From contig NZ_JAINUL010000001.1 of the NCBI RefSeq assembly GCF_020639365.1, positions 4,305,309 to 4,369,308 of the forward strand: a DNA stretch of 64,000 nucleotides, in the 5' to 3' direction. The DNA is from Streptomyces flavotricini. Its GTDB lineage: Bacteria; Actinomycetota; Actinomycetes; Streptomycetales; Streptomycetaceae. The position numbers and the translations under genes were made by a program. Positions 39,755 through 47,938 of this stretch are shown here, piece by piece (position 1 is the stretch's first letter; each line of letters starts with the position of its first letter). The notes beneath the pieces were generated by a model. That model did not search any database. It worked only from the letters and a program-made list of their open reading frames with translations, and was not told the origin of the DNA.

Positions 39755-41761
39755 TCAGGCGGTGAAGCCGAGCTCCGGTGGCAACAGGCCGGCCCTGGCC
39801 GCGGCGACGACTTCGGCGCGGGCCGCCGTGCCGCCCGCGGACGGGGTGGCCCGCAGCGGGACGAGGGCTCCGGCCGGTCTCGTGTACCAGGCGGCCAGCG
39901 CGTTCTGCACCGCCCCGTGCCGGCTGCGCATCGGGTCCACGTCGAAGGTGAGCTCCCGGGCGTACAGCCGGACCAGCGGGTGGTACGAGAAGCGCACCCC
40001 GCTGCCCTTGACGAAGTCGGCGTCCAGCAGGTGCTGCGCGGTGAGCCGCTCCAGGGTCTCCTCCGTACGGTCGTCCGGCAGGCCGAGCGCGGCCGCGGCC
40101 ACCCGTACCGGGAACGAGGCCATCTCCAGCAGGCTGAGCAGCCGGAACGCCCGGCGCTCCGGGGCGTCCAGCGCCGCGTAGCCGACCGCCAGGCTGTCGC
40201 GCACGCCGAGGTCGCCGACCGCCAGCTCGTCGAGCCTCCTGCGCTCCGACTCCAGCCGCCGGGCGAGCGTCTCCAGCCGCCAGTGGGGCCGCTCCAGCAG
40301 CCGTGCGCCGACGATCCGGATGGCCAGCGGCAGCCGGCCGCAGTACCGGACCAGGTCCTGCGCGGCCCCCTCCTCGGCCGTCACCCGCTCGCGGCCGATG
40401 ATGCGGGCCAGGATCTCCCGGGACTCCTCCGCGGTCAGCAGTCCGAGGCGCACGTGCCGGGTGCCGCCCAGGGTGGACAGCATCTCCAGGCTGGTCACGA
40501 CGGCCGCGCAGGTCGGCGAGGCCGGCAGCAGCGGCCGTACCTGCGCCTCGTCACGCGCCCCGTCCAGCACGATCAGCACGCGCCGGTGCGAGAGCAGCCC
40601 CCGGTACAGGGCCACTCGTTCACCGGAGTCGGCGGGCACCGCGCCGGGGTCGACGCCCAGGGCCCGCAGCAACTCGCCGAGCGAGTCGGCCGGTTCGCGG
40701 AAGGCGTCGCCGCGCTGGAGCTCGACGTACAGCTGGCCGTCGGGGAAGGCGGGGCTGACGGCGTGGGCGACGCGGACCGCCATGGTGGTCTTGCCGACGC
40801 CCGCGGCCCCGTACAGGTTGAGGGTCTGCGGGACGGTGCGCTCCGCCCCCTCCCGGGAGACGTCGCGCAGCCGCCGGATCAGGTCCGCCTCGATGCCGGG
40901 CCGGGCGAACTCCGCGAGGCGCGGCGGGAGGGTGTACGGACGTCCCCGGCGGGCCGGGGCTTCGGCGGCGCCGCCCGGGCGGGGGCCGGCGGGGCCGGGC
41001 GGGGCCGGCACCGGGCCCGGGGCGGACCGGGTGGGCCCGGCGAGTATCCGCCGGTGCGCGGCGCGGAGTTCCTCGCCGGGCTCCACCCCGAGCTCCTCCG
41101 CCAGCAGCCGCCGGGCCTCCTGGTACGCGGCGAGGGCCTCGCCCTGGCGGCCAGCCCGGTACAGGGCCGTCATGAGCCGGCCCCACGCGCTTTCCCTGAA
41201 CGGGTGTTCCGATACGAGCGCCCTGAGGCGGGGCAGCACCTCGGCGTAACGACCCACCGCCATTTCCGCGTCGGCCCAGCTTTCCGTGGCATTCAGCCAG
41301 CGTTCAAGCAGGGCCGCCCCGTCGCCCTGCTGGAGGTATTCCGAGGGGACGTCGACGAGCGGGGTCCCGTTGCCCTGCTCCATCGCCGACCGGAACAGCC
41401 GGGCGCGCTCGGCGGGTTCGGTGGTGAGTTCCGCCTTCTGCAGGAAGGCATTGAACCGGTCGAGGTCGAGCCGGTCGGCTCCGATTGCGATCGCGTAGCC
41501 GGAGGCGCGGCTGATGACTGCGTCGGCGCCCAGCAGTTTGCGCAGGCGGGCGATGTACCCCTGCAGGGTCTTGCGCGCGGTCAGCGGGGGTTCCCCGCCC
41601 CACAGCTGCTGGATGAGCTCCTCCGCGGTGAGCGTGCGGGGGGCGTGCAGCAGCAGGGCCGCGAGAACGACGCGGTGCTTGGCCCGCGGAATTTCCAATA
41701 GTTCTCCGTTCCGTCGTACGGTCAGCGGACCGAATACATCGAACTGGAGATCGTCCAGCAT
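39755..41761 (-). CDS. SARP-family pathway activator with NB-ARC ATPase domain
   Basis: 668 residues from ATG 41761; upstream starts would add a Pro-rich segment. The N-terminal OmpR-like winged helix (FDVFGPLTVRRNGELLEI to LRKLLG) is followed by the bacterial transcriptional activation domain (about residues 95-240, ending with GEALAAYQEARRLLAEELG). A Pro/Ala/Gly linker precedes an NB-ARC ATPase with P-loop NLYGAAGVGKTTMAVRV and VLIVLDGARDE. It lacks the C-terminal TPR domain of AfsR. SARPs activate antibiotic clusters by binding 11-bp direct repeats; such repeats occur at 17161-17193. The gene is co-directional with the hydrazine module. Three GGGCTCAG-type repeats precede its stop codon (39735-39757). 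Confidence 0.88.
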   Translation of the reverse strand: MLDDLQFDVFGPLTVRRNGELLEIPRAKHRVVLAALLLHAPRTLTAEELIQQLWGGEPPLTARKTLQGYIARLRKLLGADAVISRASGYAIAIGADRLDLDRFNAFLQKAELTTEPAERARLFRSAMEQGNGTPLVDVPSEYLQQGDGAALLERWLNATESWADAEMAVGRYAEVLPRLRALVSEHPFRESAWGRLMTALYRAGRQGEALAAYQEARRLLAEELGVEPGEELRAAHRRILAGPTRSAPGPVPAPPGPAGPRPGGAAEAPARRGRPYTLPPRLAEFARPGIEADLIRRLRDVSREGAERTVPQTLNLYGAAGVGKTTMAVRVAHAVSPAFPDGQLYVELQRGDAFREPADSLGELLRALGVDPGAVPADSGERVALYRGLLSHRRVLIVLDGARDEAQVRPLLPASPTCAAVVTSLEMLSTLGGTRHVRLGLLTAEESREILARIIGRERVTAEEGAAQDLVRYCGRLPLAIRIVGARLLERPHWRLETLARRLESERRRLDELAVGDLGVRDSLAVGYAALDAPERRAFRLLSLLEMASFPVRVAAAALGLPDDRTEETLERLTAQHLLDADFVKGSGVRFSYHPLVRLYARELTFDVDPMRSRHGAVQNALAAWYTRPAGALVPLRATPSAGGTAARAEVVAAARAGLLPPELGFTA

Positions 41762-41825
41762 CTGATGGCCCCCGTAATGTCTCGCCCACGGGAAAATGCG
41801 GAGGGGCGGTGGCCCCTGAGGGAAT

Positions 41826-42164
41826 TCAGGCCCGGGAATCACCCTGGGCGATGTTCACGACATCGTGCCGTGCGAGTTCCGTGAAGAGCTCGACGATGTC
41901 CTGCACCACGGATTCCTGATCGATGTCGTATTCCTGGGCGATCAGCGCGGCGATATCGGTCACGGTGCGCTTCCCGTCGATCTGCCGCCAGATGTGGGCG
42001 GCGGACGCGGTCAGCTCGAAGAAGTGCTCGTACCCGCCGACCACCGTCGTGCCCCGATGGTTGCGGATCTTCACGTTCAACGGCAGCGAGGCCACCGAAC
42101 CGGGGCCCACCTGCGCGTTCTTGTCGAACGGCGTCTTGTCGAGGGGCGTCTCGTCGAGCGGCAT
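41826..42164 (-). CDS. PqqD-family (RRE-like) protein
   Basis: 112 residues from ATG 42164. After a charged N-terminus with repeated PLDxTP units (ETPLDKTPFDKN) comes the PqqD fold. The beta-hairpin is KIRNHRGTTVVGGYEHFFEL, the helix is TASAAHIWRQIDGKRTVTDI and the last helices are EYDIDQESVVQDIVELFTELARHDVV. Key PqqD features are the Asp/Gly turn after the first helix and the DGxRTVxEI pattern. PqqD domains bind leader peptides of ribosomal natural products. In a phosphonate cluster this points to the 22-residue peptide gene at 17246. It overlaps the nucleotidyltransferase gene by one base and is followed by the SARP gene after 64 nt. Confidence 0.8.
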   Translation of the reverse strand: MPLDETPLDKTPFDKNAQVGPGSVASLPLNVKIRNHRGTTVVGGYEHFFELTASAAHIWRQIDGKRTVTDIAALIAQEYDIDQESVVQDIVELFTELARHDVVNIAQGDSRA

Positions 42165-42946
42165 CAGACCGACACCTCCATGGAGATCCGCTGGCAGACG
42201 GCGATGGTCTCCTCGACCCACTTGCGCGGGTGGTCCGGATCGAAGGAGCGCATCGTCTCGACGGCCCAGTACGCCTCGAACGGCAGCAGGGCGGGATCGA
42301 GGATCTCCATCCGCCGGGCCCGCCACTTCGGCCACAGGCTGCCGAACTGGCCCAGGCTGGCCTGGAGCGCGTCCACGGAGTGGTTGAAGGCGTTCTTCGT
42401 CGCGAGGACCGCGCTGTACAGATCGCCCCGGGCGATCTGGCCGGCCGCGTCCTCCGTGTAGCTGTCCGCCTGCTTGAGCGAGTTCACGATCAGCACCGAG
42501 CGGTGGGCCGAGGCGGCGAGACGCTCGCGGGTGCCCTCCAGCCAGGCCCCGTCGTCGGCGGCCGCTGCGTACGGAAGCCGCTCCAGCATGGCGATCTCGT
42601 GGTAGCTCAGGGTGCGCCAGGTGCCCTGGGCGTCGGCGAACTGCTCCTGGGAGACCTTCGAGAGGACCTGCTCGATCTGGGACGCGGTCCAGTACTCCAC
42701 GTCCCAGCGGCGGCCGTCGACGAACGTGCCCTCGTACTGGAGCGTGTTCGGCTCGAGCGCCACGTGGTTGGTCTCGTCGATCGTGCTGGTCCAGCGGTCG
42801 TGGGTGACCACGTGGACGTCGAGGTCGCTGGTGGGATTGCCCCAGCCCCTGATCAGGGAACCGCTCGCGAACACCGTCTCGTACGCGTCCGGGAGCAGAT
42901 TGCGGCTCTTGAGCTCGGCTATTACCCCGGAGGTGTCATACGTCAT
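42164..42946 (-). CDS. Nucleotidyltransferase-fold protein (MNT/Pol beta type)
   Basis: 260 residues from ATG 42946. The nucleotidyltransferase signature GSLIRGWGNPTSDLDVHVV (GS-x10-DxD form, residues about 28-46) is followed by the third carboxylate in WDVEYW. A helical C-terminal domain (residues 130-260) contains KNAFNHSVDALQASLGQFGSLWPKW, resembling the HEPN-like or substrate-binding part of MNT-family proteins. The one-base overlap with the PqqD-like gene suggests a joint role, perhaps nucleotidylation of the peptide or of the phosphonate. I know of no characterised counterpart. An antibiotic-modifying self-resistance enzyme (KNT-like fold) is the other option. Confidence 0.72.
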   Translation of the reverse strand: MTYDTSGVIAELKSRNLLPDAYETVFASGSLIRGWGNPTSDLDVHVVTHDRWTSTIDETNHVALEPNTLQYEGTFVDGRRWDVEYWTASQIEQVLSKVSQEQFADAQGTWRTLSYHEIAMLERLPYAAAADDGAWLEGTRERLAASAHRSVLIVNSLKQADSYTEDAAGQIARGDLYSAVLATKNAFNHSVDALQASLGQFGSLWPKWRARRMEILDPALLPFEAYWAVETMRSFDPDHPRKWVEETIAVCQRISMEVSV

Positions 42947-43518
42947 GAGGCACGGCCCTTCCCCGTCTCGGCCCGCCGCGACCGAGATCATCGGATGACG
43001 GCGCGCTCTGGTTCTCCTTGGATCGCCGCCACGGCGTCGGAACGGGCGGCACGCCCCGGAAAGGTGATCTCCGACCCCGGGGACAATTTCCGGCTCACCC
43101 GAAGAATCGGCTGGCCATGCAGAAGTGCTGAACTTCGGCACGGTCCAGCATATTGACAAACCTTCAGTTGAGTCCAGAACAATCTGGTGGCGCGAATTGG
43201 CCTTTACACACGGGGGCTGACTGTCCGTAAAGGACGCATCAGGATGCGTGTACGGCCCAGTTGAGCCACGGGATTCCACGGTGCGCGGAGGAGGCGGCCG
43301 CGGCCGCGGGATGGCGCGGCAGCGCCCGGAGGGCACGTCCGGGGCGGGGACAAACCACCGATTCTCGCCATACGCGACCCCGATGAGGACCGGTGGCGGA
43401 CAAGAAATATTTGCCTTCCCGGGGTCGCGGCTGCAATCTCGCCGACCGCGAGGCCGAGGTGGAGCCGGTTCTTCGCCGGCGTAAGGGCGTGAACCGGCTT
43501 GTCGCCCTTGCGTGTTGC
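42947..43518. promoter_or_regulatory. Right border of the cluster: upstream region of the minus-strand operon
   Basis: About 570 bp without a supported gene. The part 43130-43240 is distinctly less GC-rich and probably holds the promoter of the operon starting at 42946; on the minus strand CAATAT and TATGCT near 43145-43155 are -10-like, but no box pair is certain. Further right, AGCCGGTT (43463-43470) and AACCGGCT (43492-43499) form an inverted repeat just beyond the stop of the hypothetical gene at 43519 and may terminate it. No copy of the tRNA-Pro 3' end was seen here. Confidence 0.4.
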
Positions 43519-44058
43519 TCACCTATCGGTATCGGACTCGGCGGCCAGCGAAGCGAGTTCGACGCGGACCGGTGCGAGGAATGCCGCCGAAGGCCGGACC
43601 TCCACCCCGCGCCCCCGCGCCAGCGCCCGGAGGTGGTCGAGGACCGCGCCGAGCGTCGGGAGGGAGCCGGGCGGACGCAGCAGCCACAGCCGCCCCGGCG
43701 GCCGGCGCGGGAGGCCGAGGGCGGCCAGCACCTCCTCGGCCTCCCGGTCGAGGTCGTGCAGATCGGGATCGGCGAGCGGGGCCGCCTCCACTCCGGTGAT
43801 GTGCCCGTGGCCGTCCAGCCGGGTCTCCACCGCCCAGTGGGTGGACCGGTCCGGGACCCAGGTCCGGTCCGCGGGGGGCCACACGTACGGGAGGAAGACC
43901 CACAGCGTGTCCTCGGGCGCGGGCTCCCAGCCGAGCACCTCCAGCTCCCGGACCTCGGGCAGCCGGTCCGGCTCCTGCTCACTGCGGCCGGTGCGGCGCA
44001 GCGCGAGCGGGTGCGGTGTTCCGTCCTCGTCCCACGAGTCCCACGAGTCCCTCGCCAT
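43519..44058 (-). CDS. Hypothetical protein
   Basis: 179 residues, start at ATG 44058. I do not recognise a family. The N-terminus has an acidic WDSWDEDG repeat. The middle holds VLGWEPAPEDTLWVFLPYVWPPADRTWVP and a WAVETRLDGHGHITGVEAAPL-type beta segment (parts quoted separately from about residues 42 to 115). The C-terminal half is helical with Pro/Arg-rich linkers. No signal peptide, membrane segment or catalytic motif is evident. It is the first gene right of the biosynthetic cluster. Confidence 0.55.
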   Translation of the reverse strand: MARDSWDSWDEDGTPHPLALRRTGRSEQEPDRLPEVRELEVLGWEPAPEDTLWVFLPYVWPPADRTWVPDRSTHWAVETRLDGHGHITGVEAAPLADPDLHDLDREAEEVLAALGLPRRPPGRLWLLRPPGSLPTLGAVLDHLRALARGRGVEVRPSAAFLAPVRVELASLAAESDTDR

Positions 44059-44182
44059 GCGCGCAGGCTACCGCCGGTCCCACGGGTCGGCCCTGATCCG
44101 CCGCCCTGCGCCGCGCCGCGCCGCGCCGCTCGCGACACGGGCCGCCTCACGGGCCGTCTCACGGCCGCCGACCGGCCGTGAC

Positions 44183-45478
44183 CTACGACCGGCGGAAGTC
44201 CACCTCCGCGGGCGGCTCCCCCGGCCAGTTCAGCAGGGTCGGCGCGGACGGGGTCTCGGCGAGCACGCTCCCCCGCGCGACCACGTACCGCGGCCGGACC
44301 TGGCGGCGCACCGCCTCGGCGGGGGTCTCGGCCGGCAGCAGCACGAAGGAGGCCGGGGCGCCCTCGCGGATCCCGTACTCCGCCTCCGTCAGGCCCAGCA
44401 CCCGCGCCGCGCGCTCCGTCACCATCTCGAACGCCACCGGGATCTCCTCCGCCCCCGTGAGCTGGGCGGCGTACAGCCCGACGAGGGCGGTCTGGAGGGG
44501 GTTCGCGGTGCCGAGCGCGTTCCACGGGTCCATCACGTCGTCGTGGCCGAAGGCCACGTTGACCCCCGCCGCCAGCATCTCCTTGACCTGCGTGAGGCCG
44601 CGCCGCTTGGGGTAGCCGTCGAAGCGGCCCTGGAGATTGAGGTTCGCGAAGGGGTTGGAGACCAGGTTGATCCCGGAACGGGACAGCAGCCGCTGGAGCT
44701 TGAAGCTGTACGCGCCGCCGTAGGAGCCCATCGCCGTCGTGTGCGAGGCCGTCGCCCGTTCCCGCAGGCCCGAGCGCAGCGCGAGCGCGGCCAGCACCTC
44801 CACGAACCGGGACTGCTCGTCGTCGATCTCGTCGCAGTGGGCGTCCACGCGCAGCCCGTGCTCCTCGGCCAACGCGAAGGCGACGCCCAGCGAAGCGACG
44901 CCGTCCTCACGGGTGTCCTCGAAGTGCGGGATGGCCCCGACGACGTCGGCGCCCCGGGCCACCGCCTCGCGCAGCAGCGCCTCGCCGCCGGGGAAGGAGA
45001 CGATGCCCTCCTGCGGGAACGCGACGATCTGCAGGGTCATGAAGTCCCGGACCCGGTCGCGGACCTCCAGCAGCGCGTCCAGCGCGGTGAGCGCGGGGTC
45101 GGTGACGTCGCAGTGCGTCCGCACGTGCAGCACGCCCTGGGCCGCCTGCCAGCGCAGCACCCGCGTGGCCCGCGCGATGACGTCCTCGCGGGTCAGGGTC
45201 CGCTTGCGCTCGCTCCAGCGCGCGATGCCCTCCCACAGCGTCCCGGAGGCGTTCGGGCGGGGCTCCCCTGCGGTCAGCGCCGTGTCCAGGTGGATGTGCG
45301 GCTCGACGAAGGGGGCGCTGAGCAGCCCGCCGTGCGCCTCGATCAGCACGCCGGTGCCCGGCGGCTCCTTCTGGTCGTCGTACGGGACCACCCGCGCGAT
45401 CCGCCCGTCCTCGGCGACCTCCACGTCGGACAGGCCATCGGTATGGAGCAGCCGGGCACCCCGCACGATCATCCGCAT
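44183..45478 (-). CDS. codA: Cytosine-deaminase-like amidohydrolase
   Basis: 431 residues, starting MRMIVRGARLLHTDG. The metal-dependent amidohydrolase ligands are all visible: PHIHLDTAL (HxH), RVDAHCDEIDDEQSRF (His and catalytic Glu), ASHTTAMGSY (His) and AFGHDDVMDPW (Asp). HCDEIDD-x-QSRF is highly characteristic of bacterial cytosine deaminase CodA, which deaminates cytosine to uracil in pyrimidine salvage. Related amidohydrolases with other nitrogen heterocycles as substrates share this motif, so the exact substrate is not certain. It stands alone, with a strong terminator between it and the next gene upstream. Confidence 0.82.
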   Translation of the reverse strand: MRMIVRGARLLHTDGLSDVEVAEDGRIARVVPYDDQKEPPGTGVLIEAHGGLLSAPFVEPHIHLDTALTAGEPRPNASGTLWEGIARWSERKRTLTREDVIARATRVLRWQAAQGVLHVRTHCDVTDPALTALDALLEVRDRVRDFMTLQIVAFPQEGIVSFPGGEALLREAVARGADVVGAIPHFEDTREDGVASLGVAFALAEEHGLRVDAHCDEIDDEQSRFVEVLAALALRSGLRERATASHTTAMGSYGGAYSFKLQRLLSRSGINLVSNPFANLNLQGRFDGYPKRRGLTQVKEMLAAGVNVAFGHDDVMDPWNALGTANPLQTALVGLYAAQLTGAEEIPVAFEMVTERAARVLGLTEAEYGIREGAPASFVLLPAETPAEAVRRQVRPRYVVARGSVLAETPSAPTLLNWPGEPPAEVDFRRS

Positions 45479-45493
45479 GCGGCCACCCTACGA

Positions 45494-45531
45494 CCGTGGC
45501 CCGCGGTTTCCGGGGAAACCGCGGGCCACGG
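45494..45531 (-). terminator. Strong hairpin terminator downstream of the small basic genes
   Basis: A perfect 17-bp stem, CCGTGGCCCGCGGTTTC with GAAACCGCGGGCCACGG, and a 4-nt GGGG loop. It lies just after the stop of the 45554-45721 gene and before the codA-like start, so it separates the two minus-strand units. Confidence 0.85.
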
Positions 45532-45553
45532 CCACCTGCACCGCATGCCGGGC

Positions 45554-45721
45554 TCAGCCGCGCTTGGCCTGGGCCTTCTGCTGCATGCCCCGCGTCTTCG
45601 CGGAGACGGACTGCACGTCTCTGACCGCGGCCTTCGCGCGTGCCTCGGCCGCCGTGTTCTTCGCCCGCTCCCGCTCGCGCTCCGCGGCCTGTGACGTGCC
45701 GGCACGAGCCTTCTTGGCCAT
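45554..45721 (-). CDS. Small basic Ala/Arg-rich protein
   Basis: 55 residues from ATG 45721, preceded by GAGGAGTGATC. It reads MAKKARAGTSQAAERERERA and continues with Ala/Lys/Arg-rich helix to KAQAKRG. It is predicted to be a single charged helix with strongly basic charge. Such short proteins are common in streptomycetes; no function is known to me. It shares start context and MAK beginning with the neighbouring small gene at 45815-45982, which suggests duplication or a shared leader. Confidence 0.6.
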   Translation of the reverse strand: MAKKARAGTSQAAERERERAKNTAAEARAKAAVRDVQSVSAKTRGMQQKAQAKRG

Positions 45722-45814
45722 GATCACTCCTCCTCGGGACACATCGGGACGCACCGGAGGGCGTACGTCCTCCACTGTCCCTCCGTTCGGAGGAGGCGGC
45801 ATCCGGAGCGGGGG

Positions 45815-45982
45815 TCAGCCGCGCCCGCCCTTGCGACGCTGCTGCTCGCGCATCCGGTCCTCCTGCATGGCCATCTTCTGCGCCTCGCGCACGTCCTCGA
45901 CCAGCATCGCCGGCTTGTTCGGCATCCCGGAGTCGGACGACCGACGGTCCTCGTGAGTCTGTTCCTTGCGCTGCTTCGCCAT
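45815..45982 (-). CDS. Small charged protein, second of a pair
   Basis: 55 residues from ATG 45982, with GAGGAGTGATC just before the start, identical to the leader of the next small gene. It begins MAKQRKEQTHEDRRSSDSGM and ends REQQRRKGGRG. It is rich in Lys, Arg, Gln and Met and predicted helical. No family is recognised. The tail GGRG might contact RNA or DNA, but that is speculation. Confidence 0.6.
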   Translation of the reverse strand: MAKQRKEQTHEDRRSSDSGMPNKPAMLVEDVREAQKMAMQEDRMREQQRRKGGRG

Positions 45983-46089
45983 GATCACTCCTCACTGGAA
46001 CTGGAAAACGGCTGGGTGGGACCCCGCCCACGCTGCCCCCTCCCGCCCGCCACGACCATTCGACAGCGCCAATCGGGTTACATGGGGGT

Positions 46090-47883
46090 ATGACTGACAA
46101 CACGGCCGTGCCCGATTGGGAGAAGCGCTTCCGGGCGCCGCGCGTCGGGCTGCCCGACTGGGCCGAGGACGCTCCGGACCGCTCGCTCTTCGTCTCGAAC
46201 GCCACCGGGACGTACGAGCTCTACGCCTGGGACCGGGCCACCGGCAGCCAGCGGCAGGCCACCGACCGGCCCAACGGGACCACCGACGGGACCCTCTCCC
46301 CCGACGGGGAGTGGATCTGGTGGTTCTCCGACACCGACGGCGACGAGTTCGGCACCTGGGTGCGCCAGCCCTTCGCGGGCGGCCCCGACGAGCCGGCCAC
46401 CCCCGGGCTGGAGCCCTCGTACCCCGCCGGTCTCGCCATCGGCCGGGACGGGACCTCCGTCGTCGGCCGCTCCACCGACGAGGACGGCACCACCATCCAC
46501 GTCGTGCGGCCGGGCGCCGCCGAGCCCGTGGAGATCTACCGGCACCGGGAGTCGGCCGGCGTCGGCGACCTCTCCCACGACGGCACCCTGATCGCGATCG
46601 AGCACACCGAGCACGGGGACGCCATGCACTCGGCGCTGCGCGTGATCGGCCTCGACGGGGCCACCGTCGCCGAGCTCGACGACTCCCGGGGCGGGACGGC
46701 GGAGCTGGGCCTGGAGGTGCTCGGCTTCGCGCCGGTCGCCGGGGACACCCGGCTGCTCGTCGGCCACCAGCGGCGCGGCCGCTGGGAACCGATGGTGTGG
46801 GACGTGGCCACCGGGGCGGAGCAGGACCTGGCGATCGAGCTGCCGGGCGACGTCAGCGCCGAGTGGTACCCGGACGGCTCCGCGCTGCTGATCGCGCACG
46901 GCTTCGAGGCGCGCAGCGAGCTCTGGCGCTACGACCTGGCCGCGCGGGAGCTCGTCAGGGTGCAGACCCCGCCCGGCACGGTCTCGGGCGCGACGGCGCG
47001 GCCCGACGGCACCGTGGAGTACCAGTGGTCCTCGGCGGCCGAGCCCTCGGCCGTACGGTCCACCACGGGCGGGACCGTCCTGGACCCGCCCGGCTTCCGG
47101 CCGCCCGGCTCGGTGCCGGTGGAGGACGTGTGGGTGGAGGGCCCCGGCGGGCGGATCCACGCCCTGGCGCAGCGGCCCGTGGGCCACGGCGACGGCCCCT
47201 TCCCGACGATCTTCGAGGTGCACGGCGGCCCGACCTGGCACGACAGCGACGCCTTCGCGGCGACCCCGGCGGCCTGGCTGGACCACGGGTTCGCGGTGGT
47301 CCGGGTCAACTACCGGGGCTCGACCGGGTACGGCCGCGAGTGGACGGACGCCCTCAAGCACCGTGTCGGCCTGATCGAGCTGGAGGACATCGCGGCCGTC
47401 CGGGAGTGGGCGGTGGCCTCCGGCCTCGCCGACCCGGCGCGCCTCGTGCTCTCCGGCGGTTCCTGGGGCGGGTACCTGGCCCTGCTGGGCCTCGGCACGC
47501 AGCCCGAGGCCTGGGCCGTGGGCCTGGCCGCCGTACCCGTCGCGGACTACGTGACCGCGTACCACGACGAGATGGAGGCGCTGAAGTCCCTGGACCGCAC
47601 CCTCTTCGGCGGTACGCCGGAGGAGGTTCCGGACCGCTTCGCCGCGTCCTCCCCGCTCACGTACGTGGACGCGGTGAAGGCCCCCGTCCACATCGCGGCC
47701 GGCGTCAACGACCCCCGCTGCCCGATCCGGCAGATCGAGAACTACGTGGAGCGGCTGGCGGCGCGCGGGGCGGTGCACGAGGTGTACCGGTACGACGCCG
47801 GGCACGGCTCGCTCGTCGTGGAGGAGCGGATCAAGCAGGTCCGGATGGAGCTGGAGTTCGTACGGAAGCACCTGCCCCGGTAG
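46090..47883 (+). CDS. S9-family prolyl oligopeptidase-like peptidase
   Basis: 597 residues. The N-terminal about 350 residues form a beta-propeller (repeats around YELYAWDRATGS, DGTLIAIEH, ADGSxLLI-like). The C-terminal alpha/beta-hydrolase domain has FEVHGGPTWHD (oxyanion), the nucleophile Ser in LSGGSWGGYLAL, Asp in GVNDPRCP and His in DAGHGSLV. This is an acylaminoacyl-peptidase or dipeptidyl-peptidase-like cytoplasmic enzyme; no signal peptide is present. TTACAT lies 7 nt upstream of the ATG, suggesting a leaderless transcript. It is not part of the fzm cluster, but it is the nearest peptidase to it. Confidence 0.88.
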   Translation: MTDNTAVPDWEKRFRAPRVGLPDWAEDAPDRSLFVSNATGTYELYAWDRATGSQRQATDRPNGTTDGTLSPDGEWIWWFSDTDGDEFGTWVRQPFAGGPDEPATPGLEPSYPAGLAIGRDGTSVVGRSTDEDGTTIHVVRPGAAEPVEIYRHRESAGVGDLSHDGTLIAIEHTEHGDAMHSALRVIGLDGATVAELDDSRGGTAELGLEVLGFAPVAGDTRLLVGHQRRGRWEPMVWDVATGAEQDLAIELPGDVSAEWYPDGSALLIAHGFEARSELWRYDLAARELVRVQTPPGTVSGATARPDGTVEYQWSSAAEPSAVRSTTGGTVLDPPGFRPPGSVPVEDVWVEGPGGRIHALAQRPVGHGDGPFPTIFEVHGGPTWHDSDAFAATPAAWLDHGFAVVRVNYRGSTGYGREWTDALKHRVGLIELEDIAAVREWAVASGLADPARLVLSGGSWGGYLALLGLGTQPEAWAVGLAAVPVADYVTAYHDEMEALKSLDRTLFGGTPEEVPDRFAASSPLTYVDAVKAPVHIAAGVNDPRCPIRQIENYVERLAARGAVHEVYRYDAGHGSLVVEERIKQVRMELEFVRKHLPR

Positions 47884-47938
47884 GCCCGGCGGCCGCCCCG
47901 GCCCCGGTGATCCGGTGCACCCCCCGTACGGTGGTGGG

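Noticed and set aside
43390..43500. Right-hand attachment site copying the tRNA-Pro end
   Set aside because: The sequence GGGGTCGCGGCTGCAATCTC resembles tRNA T-arm wording only loosely; no continuous match of useful length to 16355-16428 was seen.
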